Origin: Streptacidiphilus melanogenes
Lineage (GTDB): Bacteria; Actinomycetota; Actinomycetes; Streptomycetales; Streptomycetaceae
DNA: 64,000 bases
Direction of reading: 5' to 3'
Assembly (NCBI RefSeq): GCF_000787835.1
Contig: NZ_BBPP01000004.1
Span: 81,428 to 145,427, forward strand
The notes under the pieces: generated by a model
Told to the model about the DNA's origin: nothing
Seen by the model: the letters and a program-made list of their open reading frames with translations, nothing else
Databases searched by the model: none
In this document: positions 9,201 through 19,100 of the stretch, piece after piece
Layout: every line of letters begins with the position of its first letter
Numbering within the stretch: position 1 is the first letter of the stretch
Position numbers and translations under genes: made by a program

Positions 9201-11958
9201 TGGTGTAGGTGATCGTTCCCGTCGTCGGGCACACGCCGACCGGAGTGGTTCCGGTGAAGCAGTAGGACGCGGCGATCGGGGTGTTCTCCGGCACGTAGGG
9301 GGCCGTCGACTGGCCCGCGATCGCGCCGGGGGAGGTGTTGAGCGGGTTGGTGTTGGTGGCGTTGGTGAGGAACACCAGCGCGTTGCCGCCCGTGCCGGCA
9401 GGCATGGTGATGGTCTGGTTGGCCGCGACGACGTTGTCCTTCTGCCCGGAGCCGTAGGCCGGCAGGGCGAAGGTGGCGCCGTCGACGGTGACCTTGCCGC
9501 CGCTGGTCCATCCCGCGTTGGTGAGGTCGGTGGCGGACATGCTGGAGTAGCCGTCCGCGGCGCCCAGACCCATGTTGTTGTCGGGGGAGATCGCGACGTT
9601 GTTCAGGCAGGACGAGAAGCTGTTGCAGGTCGTGTTCGGCGTGCCGGCCGCCATGAACCGGTAGGCGCGGTCGCCGGAGACGTCGTTCGCAGCGTCGACG
9701 GAGTACACGTACAGCGTGTGCACGCCCGGGGACTGCGGAGTCACCGTGATGGTGGCCGCGTTGTTGGTCGCCGTGACGGTCTCGTTGGCCGGCGGGTTGG
9801 TGTTGGCCGGCTTCTGGTCGAGGTTGTAGACGAACTTCGTCGCGGTGGTGCCGTTGCCCGAGATGGAGAACTGACCGGCGGTGCCGGCGGTCGCGCCCAC
9901 CGTGGGCGAGTCCGTGGCGTCGATGTCCGGGTACAGGTTGTTGACCGACGCCACGGTCGGGTTGTCCGGAGCGGTGGGCTCGGCGTTGAAGTGGCAGGTC
10001 GGGGACTGGGTGTAGGACGTGGAGTCCATGCCGTCGAAGAACTTCACGTCCCAGTCGACGGTCTGGCCGTTCGTCAGGGAGGAGATGAAGCTCGACGGCA
10101 GGCTCGCGGTCGCCGAGGTGCCGCTGGCGAGGTTGTCGCCGCTGAGCATGGTGGTCTTGGTGCTGGAACCGTCCAGCCAGTACTGGAAGGTGGCCTGGAG
10201 CTTGTCCCCGTTGGGGTCGGTCACCTTGGCCTTCAGCACCGGCGGGGTGCTGGCGATCGTCTTGCCCATGTACGGGTACGGCGAGGCGGTGTCACACCCC
10301 ACGTTGTCCGCCCCGGCGACGGCCGACATCGTCTCGGCGGTCGGCGGGTTCGGCGGGTTGTTGAAGAAGATCTGCAGCGTCGGGTTGTTCGAGAACCGCT
10401 TGAACCCGAGGTCGTTGTGGGAGGACTCCATCGAGTCCTCGCTCAGGGTGACCGTGAAGGTGGTGGCGCCGCTCGCGGCCTCGCTGCGGATCGGCGAGAG
10501 CACGTTGAACCCGTTGGTCACGCTGCCGTTGGAGGAGCAGTACTGCGGGTTGTAGGCCGGGCCGAAGCTGGCGGAGGTCGAGTAGCTGTTGTACCCGGGG
10601 CGGTTGCTCCAGTCGGTGCCCGAACCCATGCCCTTGGACCAGTGCAGGTTCACGCTCGCGGTGGTGGAGCAGGACGCCGAGTAGATGTCGGTGGCGTTGA
10701 CCGTCGCGGTGTTGATGTCCGCGTGGTAGAGCGAGCGCGGCAGGTTCCACTGGTACACCGCGTGCTCGTCACCGGTGTAGCAGTAGCCCTCCTGCCAACC
10801 GTTGTATCCGACCCCCAGATAGCCGTTGTCGGCGAGTGAGCCGGTCTGGTTGGTGAAGGAGTTGCCCGGGCAGCCCTGCTTGACCTCGTCGAACATCGGC
10901 GTGCCACCGGTGGCGGGGTGCCAGTTGACGTTCGGGTCCTCGTAGACCGGCCACACGGTGCTCTTGCTGGTCAGCATGGACGTGTTCGGCGTCAGCGTCA
11001 GCGAACCGGGGGCCACGTGAGTGCCCACGGTCGCCACGCGCGCGGCGAGCCCCGGGTGGTCGGCGTCGGAGCGGTCAGCCGCGACCTTTCCGGCGCGCGG
11101 GTGCGCGGAGGTGGGCAGCGTGGTGTTCGAGTCCCACTGCATGGGCGTCGCGCCGTCGGCGACCTGGCGACCGGTGCTGTCCAGCACGGTCAGACCGCCA
11201 TCGCGGCCCTGCACCAGCCGGCCGCCGTGGACCACGGTACCCAGGTGCAGGGTGCGCAACTCGGGGTTCTGCGCCGCCTGCGCTGAGTGGATCACGAGGA
11301 CGAAGCTGAAGCCGCCGCTGGACGTGGCGGAGACCTGCAGGTCCACGCCGGGCAGCACGGAGGCGTAGGTGGCGGTCACGCCGTTGACCTGCGGGGTGGG
11401 CAGAGTGCCCGGCCAACTCAGGGCGACGGAGGTGCCGTTGGAGCGGATCACGGCCAGCGGAGCGGAGCCGCCGCCACCGGAGAACGACACGGTGCCGTAG
11501 GCCGTCTCCTTCGGCGCCAGCGTGCCGTCCGACTGACGCGACAGGCGCAGGTCCACGGGGGCCCAGCCACCGGACGTGTGCACGCGCACCGGGTGCGGGT
11601 TGGCCGCGAGCTCGAACTTGCCCGAGGGCTCGGCCAGTACCTCCTCGGTCGGGGTGGTGAGCGAGTCCACCACCACGGCCTTGCCGGACTTCTTGGCACT
11701 CGCCGAGGCCCGGCGCATCTGCACCTGGTCGGTCGGCGTGATACCGAAGCCGTTCGGCAGGGATCCGAGGTTCTTGTCTGAGTGAGTCTGATGTGTCGTC
11801 GGCTCGGGGGAGCCTGACGTCTCAGCGTTTCTATGGACTGCCTTGGCGGGCGCGGCGGCGTAGGCGGGCGTCAGCCCGGCCGCGCTCACCCCCATGACAA
11901 CCAGCGCCGCCAGCGCCGCGCGGCGCGGCCGCGCCTGGCCGTTACGTGGACCGTGCAT
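6202..11958 (-). CDS. Giant secreted protein: DNRLRE-like, degenerate SGNH, LamG and VCBS/FG-GAP domains
   Basis: 1918 aa. A signal peptide occupies about residues 1-36 (basic start, 'AALAALVVMGVSAAGL', AYA cleavage). The N-terminal third resembles the DNRLRE-type region common in secreted actinomycete Rhs partners, with many paired cysteines and Trp/Tyr. Fn3/Ig-like stretches follow. At about 1200-1420 a segment follows the SGNH-hydrolase plan block by block, but the catalytic residues are changed: GDS reads GDN, the GxND Asn reads Glu, and the C-terminal DxxH reads DHAN. A LamG-like domain lies at about 1480-1650 ('FTVSAWVKLPS', 'WTHLVGVYN'), then four to five VCBS/FG-GAP repeats ('DMNGDGHPDLVA', 'DFNGDGYPDIVA') run to the end. 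It is divergent from the unknown gene and YD-repeat toxin locus and shares a regulatory element with it. Surface adhesion or carbohydrate binding is likely; enzymatic activity is doubtful. Confidence 0.85.
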   Translation of the reverse strand: MHGPRNGQARPRRAALAALVVMGVSAAGLTPAYAAAPAKAVHRNAETSGSPEPTTHQTHSDKNLGSLPNGFGITPTDQVQMRRASASAKKSGKAVVVDSLTTPTEEVLAEPSGKFELAANPHPVRVHTSGGWAPVDLRLSRQSDGTLAPKETAYGTVSFSGGGGSAPLAVIRSNGTSVALSWPGTLPTPQVNGVTATYASVLPGVDLQVSATSSGGFSFVLVIHSAQAAQNPELRTLHLGTVVHGGRLVQGRDGGLTVLDSTGRQVADGATPMQWDSNTTLPTSAHPRAGKVAADRSDADHPGLAARVATVGTHVAPGSLTLTPNTSMLTSKSTVWPVYEDPNVNWHPATGGTPMFDEVKQGCPGNSFTNQTGSLADNGYLGVGYNGWQEGYCYTGDEHAVYQWNLPRSLYHADINTATVNATDIYSASCSTTASVNLHWSKGMGSGTDWSNRPGYNSYSTSASFGPAYNPQYCSSNGSVTNGFNVLSPIRSEAASGATTFTVTLSEDSMESSHNDLGFKRFSNNPTLQIFFNNPPNPPTAETMSAVAGADNVGCDTASPYPYMGKTIASTPPVLKAKVTDPNGDKLQATFQYWLDGSSTKTTMLSGDNLASGTSATASLPSSFISSLTNGQTVDWDVKFFDGMDSTSYTQSPTCHFNAEPTAPDNPTVASVNNLYPDIDATDSPTVGATAGTAGQFSISGNGTTATKFVYNLDQKPANTNPPANETVTATNNAATITVTPQSPGVHTLYVYSVDAANDVSGDRAYRFMAAGTPNTTCNSFSSCLNNVAISPDNNMGLGAADGYSSMSATDLTNAGWTSGGKVTVDGATFALPAYGSGQKDNVVAANQTITMPAGTGGNALVFLTNATNTNPLNTSPGAIAGQSTAPYVPENTPIAASYCFTGTTPVGVCPTTGTITYTNGTSTTFTLTVPDWVSGPQSIAAVSLPHWNRPSGQVTAGAGQGLKIYPFSVPIDPTLQVQSVTLPDVSGSGTGGQALHVYGISTRNTTAGTPEVNGTYAATPSGQSWTGAWANANEGNYNFQGSNFSNQTFRIALKPSLSGGTVRIKLDNGIGTSTLNIGHATIALSSNSGSPSATPSGTPTTLKFGGSQSVVVPQGGAVYSDPLSFSVTAGQYLLVSYQLTNSVPYLVQHSYANGSYQYMSASGSGDKTTDTTGTPFSGTGTYQGNYTDLVTGLDVQSANVPTEAVLGDNLTDPFQPNTSPPNSNGLRVSDALSSAEPTSSAPFGVLAEGIESNQLMTDNPETLNGGAIGGPSALSRIDRDILDQPGINTVVVSEGLEDLLARSGDSTAGNDLENNGYQALVQQLNGWGINVVLTSLTPCQGFGGDGATPNDPCTGTTDTNRVDVNAYLGGNNLGGPWGTPAVYFADFDGAVSAPSAYAGEERLAPWADSGDHANLSLAGYGALSDAILNPQNSWQANDGNGMPVATDTAATDTPQTPGTILNSSTGQATLTLSGTGATWGDDPMRGTVLNLDGTAGTATDSSPVLDTSKSFTVSAWVKLPSAPTHNMTIAAQQGAEASSFYLQYNYANQSKPAWDFSVTNGDTASPGFTHAISTSVNTGQWTHLVGVYNAAAKTTQLYVNGALAASASGVTTWNAPNSFTVGSALYNATPTDFFSGSVSGVQTYAYALSGNQASALYLSDAAGGPYVFADSVDMNGDGHPDLVAQAADGDLWIFWGDGSHGPSPSNATLLGWAFESYTIAGIADFNGDGYPDIVARDSSGNLWLYPGDANHDTSTPRVQIGNGWGSYSFAGVRDWNGDGKPDVVAKDSAGTLWNYPGTGGINGTSTLGTRVQIGTSWSTYTLSGLVDWDKDGHMDLVAMDSSGNLWLYPGDANHDTSTARVELGTGWTNFPVEALADWNGDGNPDIITRGPGAVLWDYPGNGTRTSPGARFQIGVNW

Positions 11959-12437
11959 CGTTCGGTGTCTCTCCCCTGAAGGTAAGTCAACGTTCGGACA
12001 TGAACCTAGGGGTGAGCTGAGACGGTGCGCCAGCGATCAACTCGGCAAGATCGAAAGGTATGTCACTGCAGGTCAATACATGTGCTGAAGTGTCCTAATC
12101 AAGAAGTGGGTAAGAGCGCCGCGGGCCCGGGCGTGCCAGCGTTGTCGATCTTCGGCCTAGCGGGGGGCCTTCCGCCGCTTTCTTACCGACTTCCCTCGGT
12201 CTTGCCGGAAGGTAAGACTCCGATTCGGTCAACTTCCGTCCTGTCGTGGCTCGGACGGCGCTGGTAGCTTTCCCGGATGTTCATGATCAACAATCGATCA
12301 GCAGGGGAGAAGACTGCCGTGATACCTGGGCGCCGCGTCGGCCCGGCGGATTCGCCGGCGCCTGGGCCGGGGCCGAGACCGGAGCGGAAGGCGGCGCAAC
12401 GATCGCGAAACGACGACGAAAGCCTGGACAGGGCAGC
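11959..12437. other. 479-bp divergent regulatory region
   Basis: No convincing gene is present. The region holds one copy of the 49-bp element (12068-12116), an inverted pair of GAAGTsGGTAAGA-type sequences (12103-12118 and 12176-12193 on the opposite strand), and further GGTAAG occurrences at about 11981 and 12211. A possible -10 (TAGCTT near 12263) would give a transcript with a leader of ~160 nt for the rightward gene. A short frame at 12277-12489 has no codon or domain support. Confidence 0.6.
12068..12116 (+). promoter_or_regulatory. Copy 1 of the 49-bp shared regulatory element
   Basis: This block matches 13032-13080 without gaps at 37 of 49 positions. Its first half (12069-12092) is an imperfect palindrome of the form CA..TCA..ACATGT..TGA..TG with 8 of 12 pairs matched, centred on ACATGT. 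Its second half ends in GGGTAAGAG. On the minus strand it contains TTGACC, a possible -35 for the giant secreted protein, about 118 bp before that gene's start. Confidence 0.6.
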
Positions 12438-12953
12438 ATGTGGTTCGACAGCGACGAGGGTGACGAAAGCTTCCAGCCGGACGAGTTGAGGCTCCTGCAG
12501 CTGGTGCGCGCACGGTGTGAGGAAGGTCTGCTCGACGTCGACCCGGACGACACGTTCGCGATCCCCGCGCTCGGCGACCACCGCAGGGAACTCCTGCTGC
12601 TGCTGTTCGTCGACGACGATCAGGCGGCGACCTCGCTGCTCGTCTTCGGCGTCTTCTGCGCGAGCGACGCCGCTGTGGCGGACGAGGTCCACGACCAGAT
12701 GTTCACCTTGCCGGGCGCCCCCACTGAGGCCGCCGCGGGGTTCCGCGGCACGCCCGATGAGCTGACGTGGCAGGTGGTCGACTGGTTCGTCCGGCGCAGC
12801 CGAACCCCGGTGGCACGTCGTGAATGGGACAAGGACGGCCGCACGGTGGTCCGGCAGTGGTTCCTGCCCCGGACGGGCCGCAACCTGACGACCGTCCCGC
12901 AGTGGCTCACCGAGGAACCGACCCGGGTCGTCCACGTCCGGGGTGATCTCTGA
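12438..12953 (+). CDS. Unknown acidic protein next to the YD-repeat toxin
   Basis: 171 aa from an ATG at 12438 with a GGACAGGG ribosome binding site. The N-terminus is very acidic (FDSDEGDE) and is followed by helices, an 'LLLLLFVDDDQAATSLLVFG' hydrophobic strand and a C-terminal Trp-rich part ('QWFLPRTGRNLT', 'QWLTE'). I do not recognise a family. The frame is open further upstream to 12246, but those residues are Arg/Pro/Gly-rich shadow-like sequence. Position between the divergent secreted protein and the toxin, with its own terminator, suggests an accessory role in the same system, for example chaperone or immunity (speculative). Confidence 0.65.
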   Translation: MWFDSDEGDESFQPDELRLLQLVRARCEEGLLDVDPDDTFAIPALGDHRRELLLLLFVDDDQAATSLLVFGVFCASDAAVADEVHDQMFTLPGAPTEAAAGFRGTPDELTWQVVDWFVRRSRTPVARREWDKDGRTVVRQWFLPRTGRNLTTVPQWLTEEPTRVVHVRGDL

Positions 12954-12987
12954 CCTCCGCGGAACCGTCTGCCGGGTGATCGGCGCG

Positions 12988-13035
12988 GTGCCGCGGTCCG
13001 GCCGCTCTCCTGGGGGGCGCGGCCGGACCCGGCAC
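12988..13035. terminator. Strong hairpin terminator after the unknown gene
   Basis: Arms 12988-13005 and 13019-13035 pair over 17 bp with one bulged C; the loop is about 13 nt. It follows the stop at 12953 by 34 bp and its right arm runs directly into the palindrome of the next regulatory element, so it isolates the toxin gene from upstream transcription. Confidence 0.75.
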
Positions 13036-13080
13036 GTCAGAACATGTCCTGATGTGACCAAATCGAAGAGGCGGTAAGAG
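13032..13080 (+). promoter_or_regulatory. Copy 2 of the 49-bp shared regulatory element, toxin operator candidate
   Basis: The 24-bp palindrome at 13033-13056 (CACnTCAGnACATGTnCTGAnGTG) has 10 of 12 pairs matched, typical of a dimeric regulator's operator. It is followed by AATC and GGTAAGAG as in copy 1. It lies about 100 bp before the YD-repeat toxin start. A possible -10 TAGTGT is near 13126. Confidence 0.65.
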
Positions 13081-13178
13081 TCTCCAGGTCCAGCCCTCAG
13101 CTGCTTCGGGGCCCTCGCGCGCTTGGTAGTGTCCGCGCGGATCTCAAGATCACGAAGGTGACGACAGTGGAGTCGAGT

Positions 13179-16100
13179 ATGAGTACACCCAGAAGTTCCA
13201 CGCGAACACGAGGAAGTGACGGCCCACCAGGACGCCTGCGACGGGTGGGTGCCGCCACCGTGGCCGCCGCCATGCTGATCGCCGGACTGACGGGGGCCGC
13301 GCAGCCGGTGCAGGCCCGGAAGGCGCCGCACGCCGTCCGGACGGAGCCGGTGTCGGTCACCCCGGTGACCTCCCACTACCGTGCGGCCAAGCGGCTTGCC
13401 ACGTCGCCGAGTCCCCATGTCACCTGGCCCGCGGGTCGCGCAGTCGTCGGTGCGACCTCGACGCCGGCGCCACGGTCCGCCGGAGCACCGGTTTCCGCAG
13501 GGGCTGCCAAGTCGGCGCGGCAACGCGCAGGATCACTTCCCGTCTGGCTGGCCCCGGTGTCAGGCTCTGCGGTCACCGGGTCGACGGTGCAGATCCTCCC
13601 GCAGAGCTCAGCGCGTGCAGCGGGCGTGAGCGGTGTACTGCTCTCCGTCTCAGGTCTGTCGGCGGCCCCGCACGGCAAGGTCAGGTTCGACCTCGGGTAC
13701 AGGGACTTCGCCGGAGCCTTCGGCGCCGACTGGGCCTCGCGGCTGCGCCTGGTCGAGCTGCCCGCCTGTGCCGTCACCACGCCGCACGTCGCCGCCTGCC
13801 GCAAGCAGACGCCGCTGGTGGCGACGAACAGCGTCCCAACACAGACGCTCTCTGCGGAGCTCCCGGTCTCCGGCGGGTCGGGCCCGCACGCCTCGACGGC
13901 CTCCTCTGTCTCCACGGCCACGGCCTCGGCTCATGCGACCGCCATGGTCCTGGCCGCCAGTTCGACCGGCGGTGGCGGGGACGGCGGCGGCGACTTCACC
14001 GCCACCAGCCTCAAGGCGTCCGGCTCCTGGGCCGCAGGCGGCAGCACCGATGCGTTCACCTGGTCGTACCCGATCACGGTCCCCCCGGTGCCGGGGAAGT
14101 TGGCGCCGAGCCTGAACGTCGGCTACGACTCGCAGGCGGTGGACGGCCTGACGTCCTCGACGAACAACCAGGCGTCCACGGTCGGCGACGGCTTCTCGCT
14201 CACCGAGGGCTTCGTCGAGCGGTCCTACCAGTCCTGCCACCAGAACCCGTCCGGGACGACCCAGACGTGGGACGCCTGCTGGTCGTCCGACAACCAGATG
14301 ACGATGTCGCTGAACGGACAGACGACGACCCTCGTCAAGGACGACAGCACCGGTGTCTGGCACGCGCAGGACGACGCGAACGAGAAGATCGAGTACCTGA
14401 CCGGTGCGTCCAACGGGGCGCAGGGCGGCGAGTACTGGCGGGTCACCACACCGGACGGCACCCAGTACACCTTCGGCCTGAACCAGCTGCCGGGCTGGGC
14501 GTCCGGCAGCCCGGTGACGAACTCGGTGCTGACCGAGCCGGTGTACGCCACGGCCTCCGGGCAGCCCTGCTACAACGCGACCTGGGCCAACTCCTGGTGC
14601 CAGCAGGGCTACCGGTGGATGCTCGACTACGTCAAGGACACCCACGGCGACGTGATGTCCTACTTCTACACGCCGTCGACCAACTACTACGCCCGGGACC
14701 TGGGCACCACCGCGAACACCCCGTACGTTCGGGACGCGGCCCTCGCCAAGATCCAGTATGGTCAGCGCGACGGATCGGTGTACTCCACGACGCCGGCCGG
14801 GCAGGTGACCTTCAGCTACAACGGGCGCTGCAACACCTCCTCGACCGGCTGCGCCACCTCCACCCTGAGCTCGAGCACCGCGTCCCACTGGCCGGACGTG
14901 CCCTACGACCAGAACTGCGCCAGCGGCGCCTCGTGCTCCGTCAACTCCCCGACCTTCTGGTCGGAGAACGAGCTGACGGGCATCCAGACCCAGGCGCTGG
15001 TCGGTACGAGCGAGACGAACGTCGACTCCTGGGCCTTCGCCTACTCCTTCCCGGCGACCGGCGACTCGACCACGCCCTCCCTGTGGCTGTCCTCCATCGC
15101 GCACACGGGGCAGGACACCAGCGCCGGCGGTTCGACCTCGCCGATCACCATGCCCGCGGTGACCTTCTCCGGGACGCCGCTGTCGAACCGGGTGAACCTG
15201 AGCGACGGATACCCGCCGATCACCCGCTACCGGCTGAACACCATCACCACCGAGACCGGTGGCGTGATCAGCGTGGGCTACTCGGGTCCGGCGTGCGCCG
15301 GAGGCACGCCCAGTGACCCGAGCCAGAACACCACACTGTGCTATCCCGACTACTGGACCCCGAGCGGGCAGACCAGCCCGATCCAGGACTGGTTCAACAA
15401 GTACATCGTCACCGGCGTGACCCAGCAGGACCCGACCGGTGGCGGCGTGAACGACACCATCGTGACCAGCTACACGCCGATCGGCTCGCCGGCCTGGCAC
15501 TACAACGACAACCCGCTGACCCCCTCGAACCAGCGCACCTGGGACCAGTGGCGGGGCTTCCACGGGATGAAGGTGACCACCGGCACCAGCCCCGACCCGG
15601 TCACGGAGACGGACTCCTACTACTTCCAGGGCATGGACGGGGACACCCTCCCCGGCGGCAAGACGCGCTCGGTCACGATCGCCGACACACGCGGGGACGC
15701 GCCCGTGGCGGACTCCGACCAGCTCGCCGGACAGACCTTCGAGACGGTGGTCCTCAACGGCTCCGGCAGCGGCAAGGTCGTCTCCGACACCGTCAGCGAC
15801 CCCTGGAGCAGCCCCGCGACGGCCACCCACGCGCTCTCCGGGGGCCTGCCGTCCCAGCGGGCCTTCCACATCGGCAACGCCGACACCAAGGTCTTCACGC
15901 CGCTCGCCTCGGGTGCCACCCGGGAGACCGAGACCGACAACACCTACGACTCCTACGGCCGGGTGGTGAAGGTCAACGACCAGGGCGACGTCTCCACGAC
16001 GGGCGACGACCTGTGCACCACGACCAGCTACGCGGACAACACGACCGCCTGGATCCTGGACACCCCGGACGAGGTGCAGACCGTCTCGGTGAACTGCTCC

Positions 16101-19100
16101 ACCACGCCGAGCCTTCCGGGCGACGCGGTGTCGGACACCCACACCTTCTACGACGGCAGCACCACCTTCGCCGGCGCCCCGACTGCCGGTGACCCCACGA
16201 CGGTGCAGAAGGTCTCCGGCTACAGCGGAACGACCCCCACCTGGACGACCATCTCCTCGGTCACCAGCTCCGACCAGTACGGCCGTCCCACGGCGGTCAC
16301 CGACGCGGACGGCCGCAAGACCACCACCGGCTACAGCCCGGCCACCGGCGCCGAGCCGACCTCGATCACCGTCACCGATCCCCTCGGGCACACCACGACG
16401 ACGGCCTTCGACCCGCTGCGCGACCTGGAGACGTCCACCACCGACGCCGCCGGATACGTGAAGTCCAGTCAGTACGACGCACTGGGCCGCACCACGGCGG
16501 CGTTCGCCCCCGGTGTCAGCGCCGCGGTCGCCAAGTACTCCTACGCCATCTCGGCCACGGCGCCCTCCGTGGTGACCACGCAGACCCTGGACAACGACGG
16601 CAGCACCTACCGCGTCAGCGAGACGCTGTACGACGCGCTGCTGCGGGTCCGAGAGAGCCAGGCGGCCACCCTCGACGGCGGCCGGAACGTCTCCGACACG
16701 GTCTACAACACCCTCGGCTCCGTCGCGAAGACGACCGCGCTCTACTACACGACGGGCGCTCCGGGCAGCACCCTGGTCCAGGCCCAGGACGGTCAGATCC
16801 CCTCGGAGACCGGCTTCGTCTACGACGGCGACGGCCGGAAGACCGCGACCGTCGCCTACGCGCTGGGCAGTGAGACCTGGCGCACGAGCTACGTCTACGG
16901 AGGCAACTTCACCACCACCGTGCCCCCGGCGGGAGGCGTGGCGCAGAGCGTCATCACCGACGCACGCGGGCACACCACGGATCTGTACCAGTACCACTCG
17001 GGTGTTCCCGCGGATCCTCTGAACGACCCGGCCGGGGACTACTCGGACACCAGGTACACGTACTTCCCGAGCGGGCAGCAGGCCACCGAGAAGGACGCAG
17101 CCGGCAACTCGTGGTCCTGGTCGTACGACCTGCTCGGCCGGCAGGTGTCGTCCACCGACCCGGACTCCGGGACGACTGCGAGCACCTACGACAACGCCGG
17201 CCAACTGCTGACGGTCAGCAACACGTCCCTGGCGACCAAGCCGCAGACCAGCTACACCTACGACCTCGACGGCCGCAGGACGGCCGCCTACGACACCACC
17301 GGGAACGCGGCCCAGTCCAGCGCCGACCAGATCGGGGCCTGGACGTACGACACGCTCAAGAAGGGCTACCCCACCGCGACGACCTCGTACAAGCTGGGTA
17401 CCGCAAGCCCGGCGTACACCTCGACGGTGCTGGCCTACAACACTTACGGGGAACCGGCTGCGTCAAAGGTCACCCTGGCCAACCTGCCGAGCAACGAGGC
17501 CGCGCTCGCGCCGACAGCCGGCTACACGACCGGTTACACCTACAACTCCACCGGAAACCTGGCCAGCCAGCAGGACCCGGCGACAGGCGGCCTTCCCTCC
17601 GAGAGCGTCAACTACGGCTACGACACCTACGGCCAGCTCACCAGCGTGGCGGGCAGCGGCGGAGCCACGTGGACGTATGTCAGCGCCATCGGCTACGACG
17701 AGTACGGCAAGGTGTCGCAGTACACCATGGGGCCGTCCACCAGTTGGGTCGCCCTGGGCCTGTCCTACGACCCGCAGACGAACGCGATCACGGACGCCAA
17801 GACCACGGACTCGACGAGCTCGACCGTCGTCGACGACACCCAGTACACGTTCGGCAACGCGACCGTGTCCAAGGGCGCGGGACTGCTGACCTCCACGACG
17901 GACTCGCAGAACGGCGGGGCCACGGTCGACACGCAGTGCTTCGGCTATGACTACGCCACTCGCCTGAACGCCGCCTGGACCGCGACCGACCACTGCGCCG
18001 CGACGCCCACCGGGGGAAGCAGCAGCACCGTCGGCGGGCCCAACCCGTACTGGCAGACGTGGACCTTCGACGCCGCCGGTGACCGGCTGACCGAGACGGA
18101 CCACGACACCGGCGGTACCGCTGCCAACGACACCACCACGAGTTACAACTACCCCGCGGCCGGCTCCGGAACCGACCAGCCGCACACCCTCACCAGCACC
18201 ACCGCGACCGGCCCGAACGCCGCCGCCAACACGGCGGGCTACAGCTACGACGCGGCGGGAGACACCACGGCGATCAGCGGCGGTGCGCTCGGCAACCAGA
18301 ACCTGGTCTGGAACGACCAGGGAAGGCTGGCGAGCGACACCACCGGCGCGGGCACCACGAACTACCTGTACGACGGTGACGGGAACCTGATTCTGCGCAC
18401 CGATCCCGCACAGGCCACCCTGTTCCTCGGCGACAGCCAGATCGCCGAGAACCTGTCCTCCCAGGCGCTCACCGCCACCCGCTACTACAGCGCCGGCGGG
18501 ACCACGGTCGCCGAACGTTCCAACACCGGCGACGTCCAGTACCTGATCCCGAACCGGCAGGGCACGGACACCCTCGCGATCGACTACCAGACGCAGCAGA
18601 CCACGCGCCGCCAGTACCTCCCCTTCGGAGGAACCCGCGGCACCGCACCGTCCAGCTGGCCGGGGGACGACGGTTACGTCGGCGGGACGCCCGACCCCGC
18701 CACGAACCTGGAGAACCTCGGCGCCCGCGAGTACAACCCCCAGACCGGCCGGTTCCTCTCGGTCGACCCGGTCTTCGAGGCCACCGACCCCAACCAGCTC
18801 GGCGGCTACGACTACGCCGGAAACGACCCGACCACCGGCAGTGACCCGAGCGGCCAGATGTACGTCGACCCGGGCAACGGCCCGGGACACGAGATGTGCT
18901 ACTACCTGCACAACTGCGGGAAGCCGGCACCGGTCTACACGCCGGTCTACGTGCAGATCACGCCGCATGTCTTCATCGAGGACAAGGGCGACGGCGTGGT
19001 CCAGCACCTGGCGAAGCTCTTTGCCGCGGAGTTCAAGAAGTACGACTCTTTTGCCGGCAGCTACAGCAACCTGAAGCCGGAGGAGGAACTCTCACTCTGG

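Noticed and set aside
6088-10839. A 1583-residue open frame opposite to the giant secreted protein
   Set aside because: It is a Gly/Ala/Val/Arg-rich shadow of the strongly supported minus-strand gene, with no signal, domain or ribosome site.
12277-12489. A 70-residue frame in the divergent region before the unknown gene
   Set aside because: No ribosome site, composition like random GC-rich frame, and it overlaps the better supported gene at 12438.
13650-19007. Long minus-strand frames (over 1100 and 500 residues) under the Rhs gene
   Set aside because: Low-complexity shadows of the YD-repeat gene in very GC-rich DNA.
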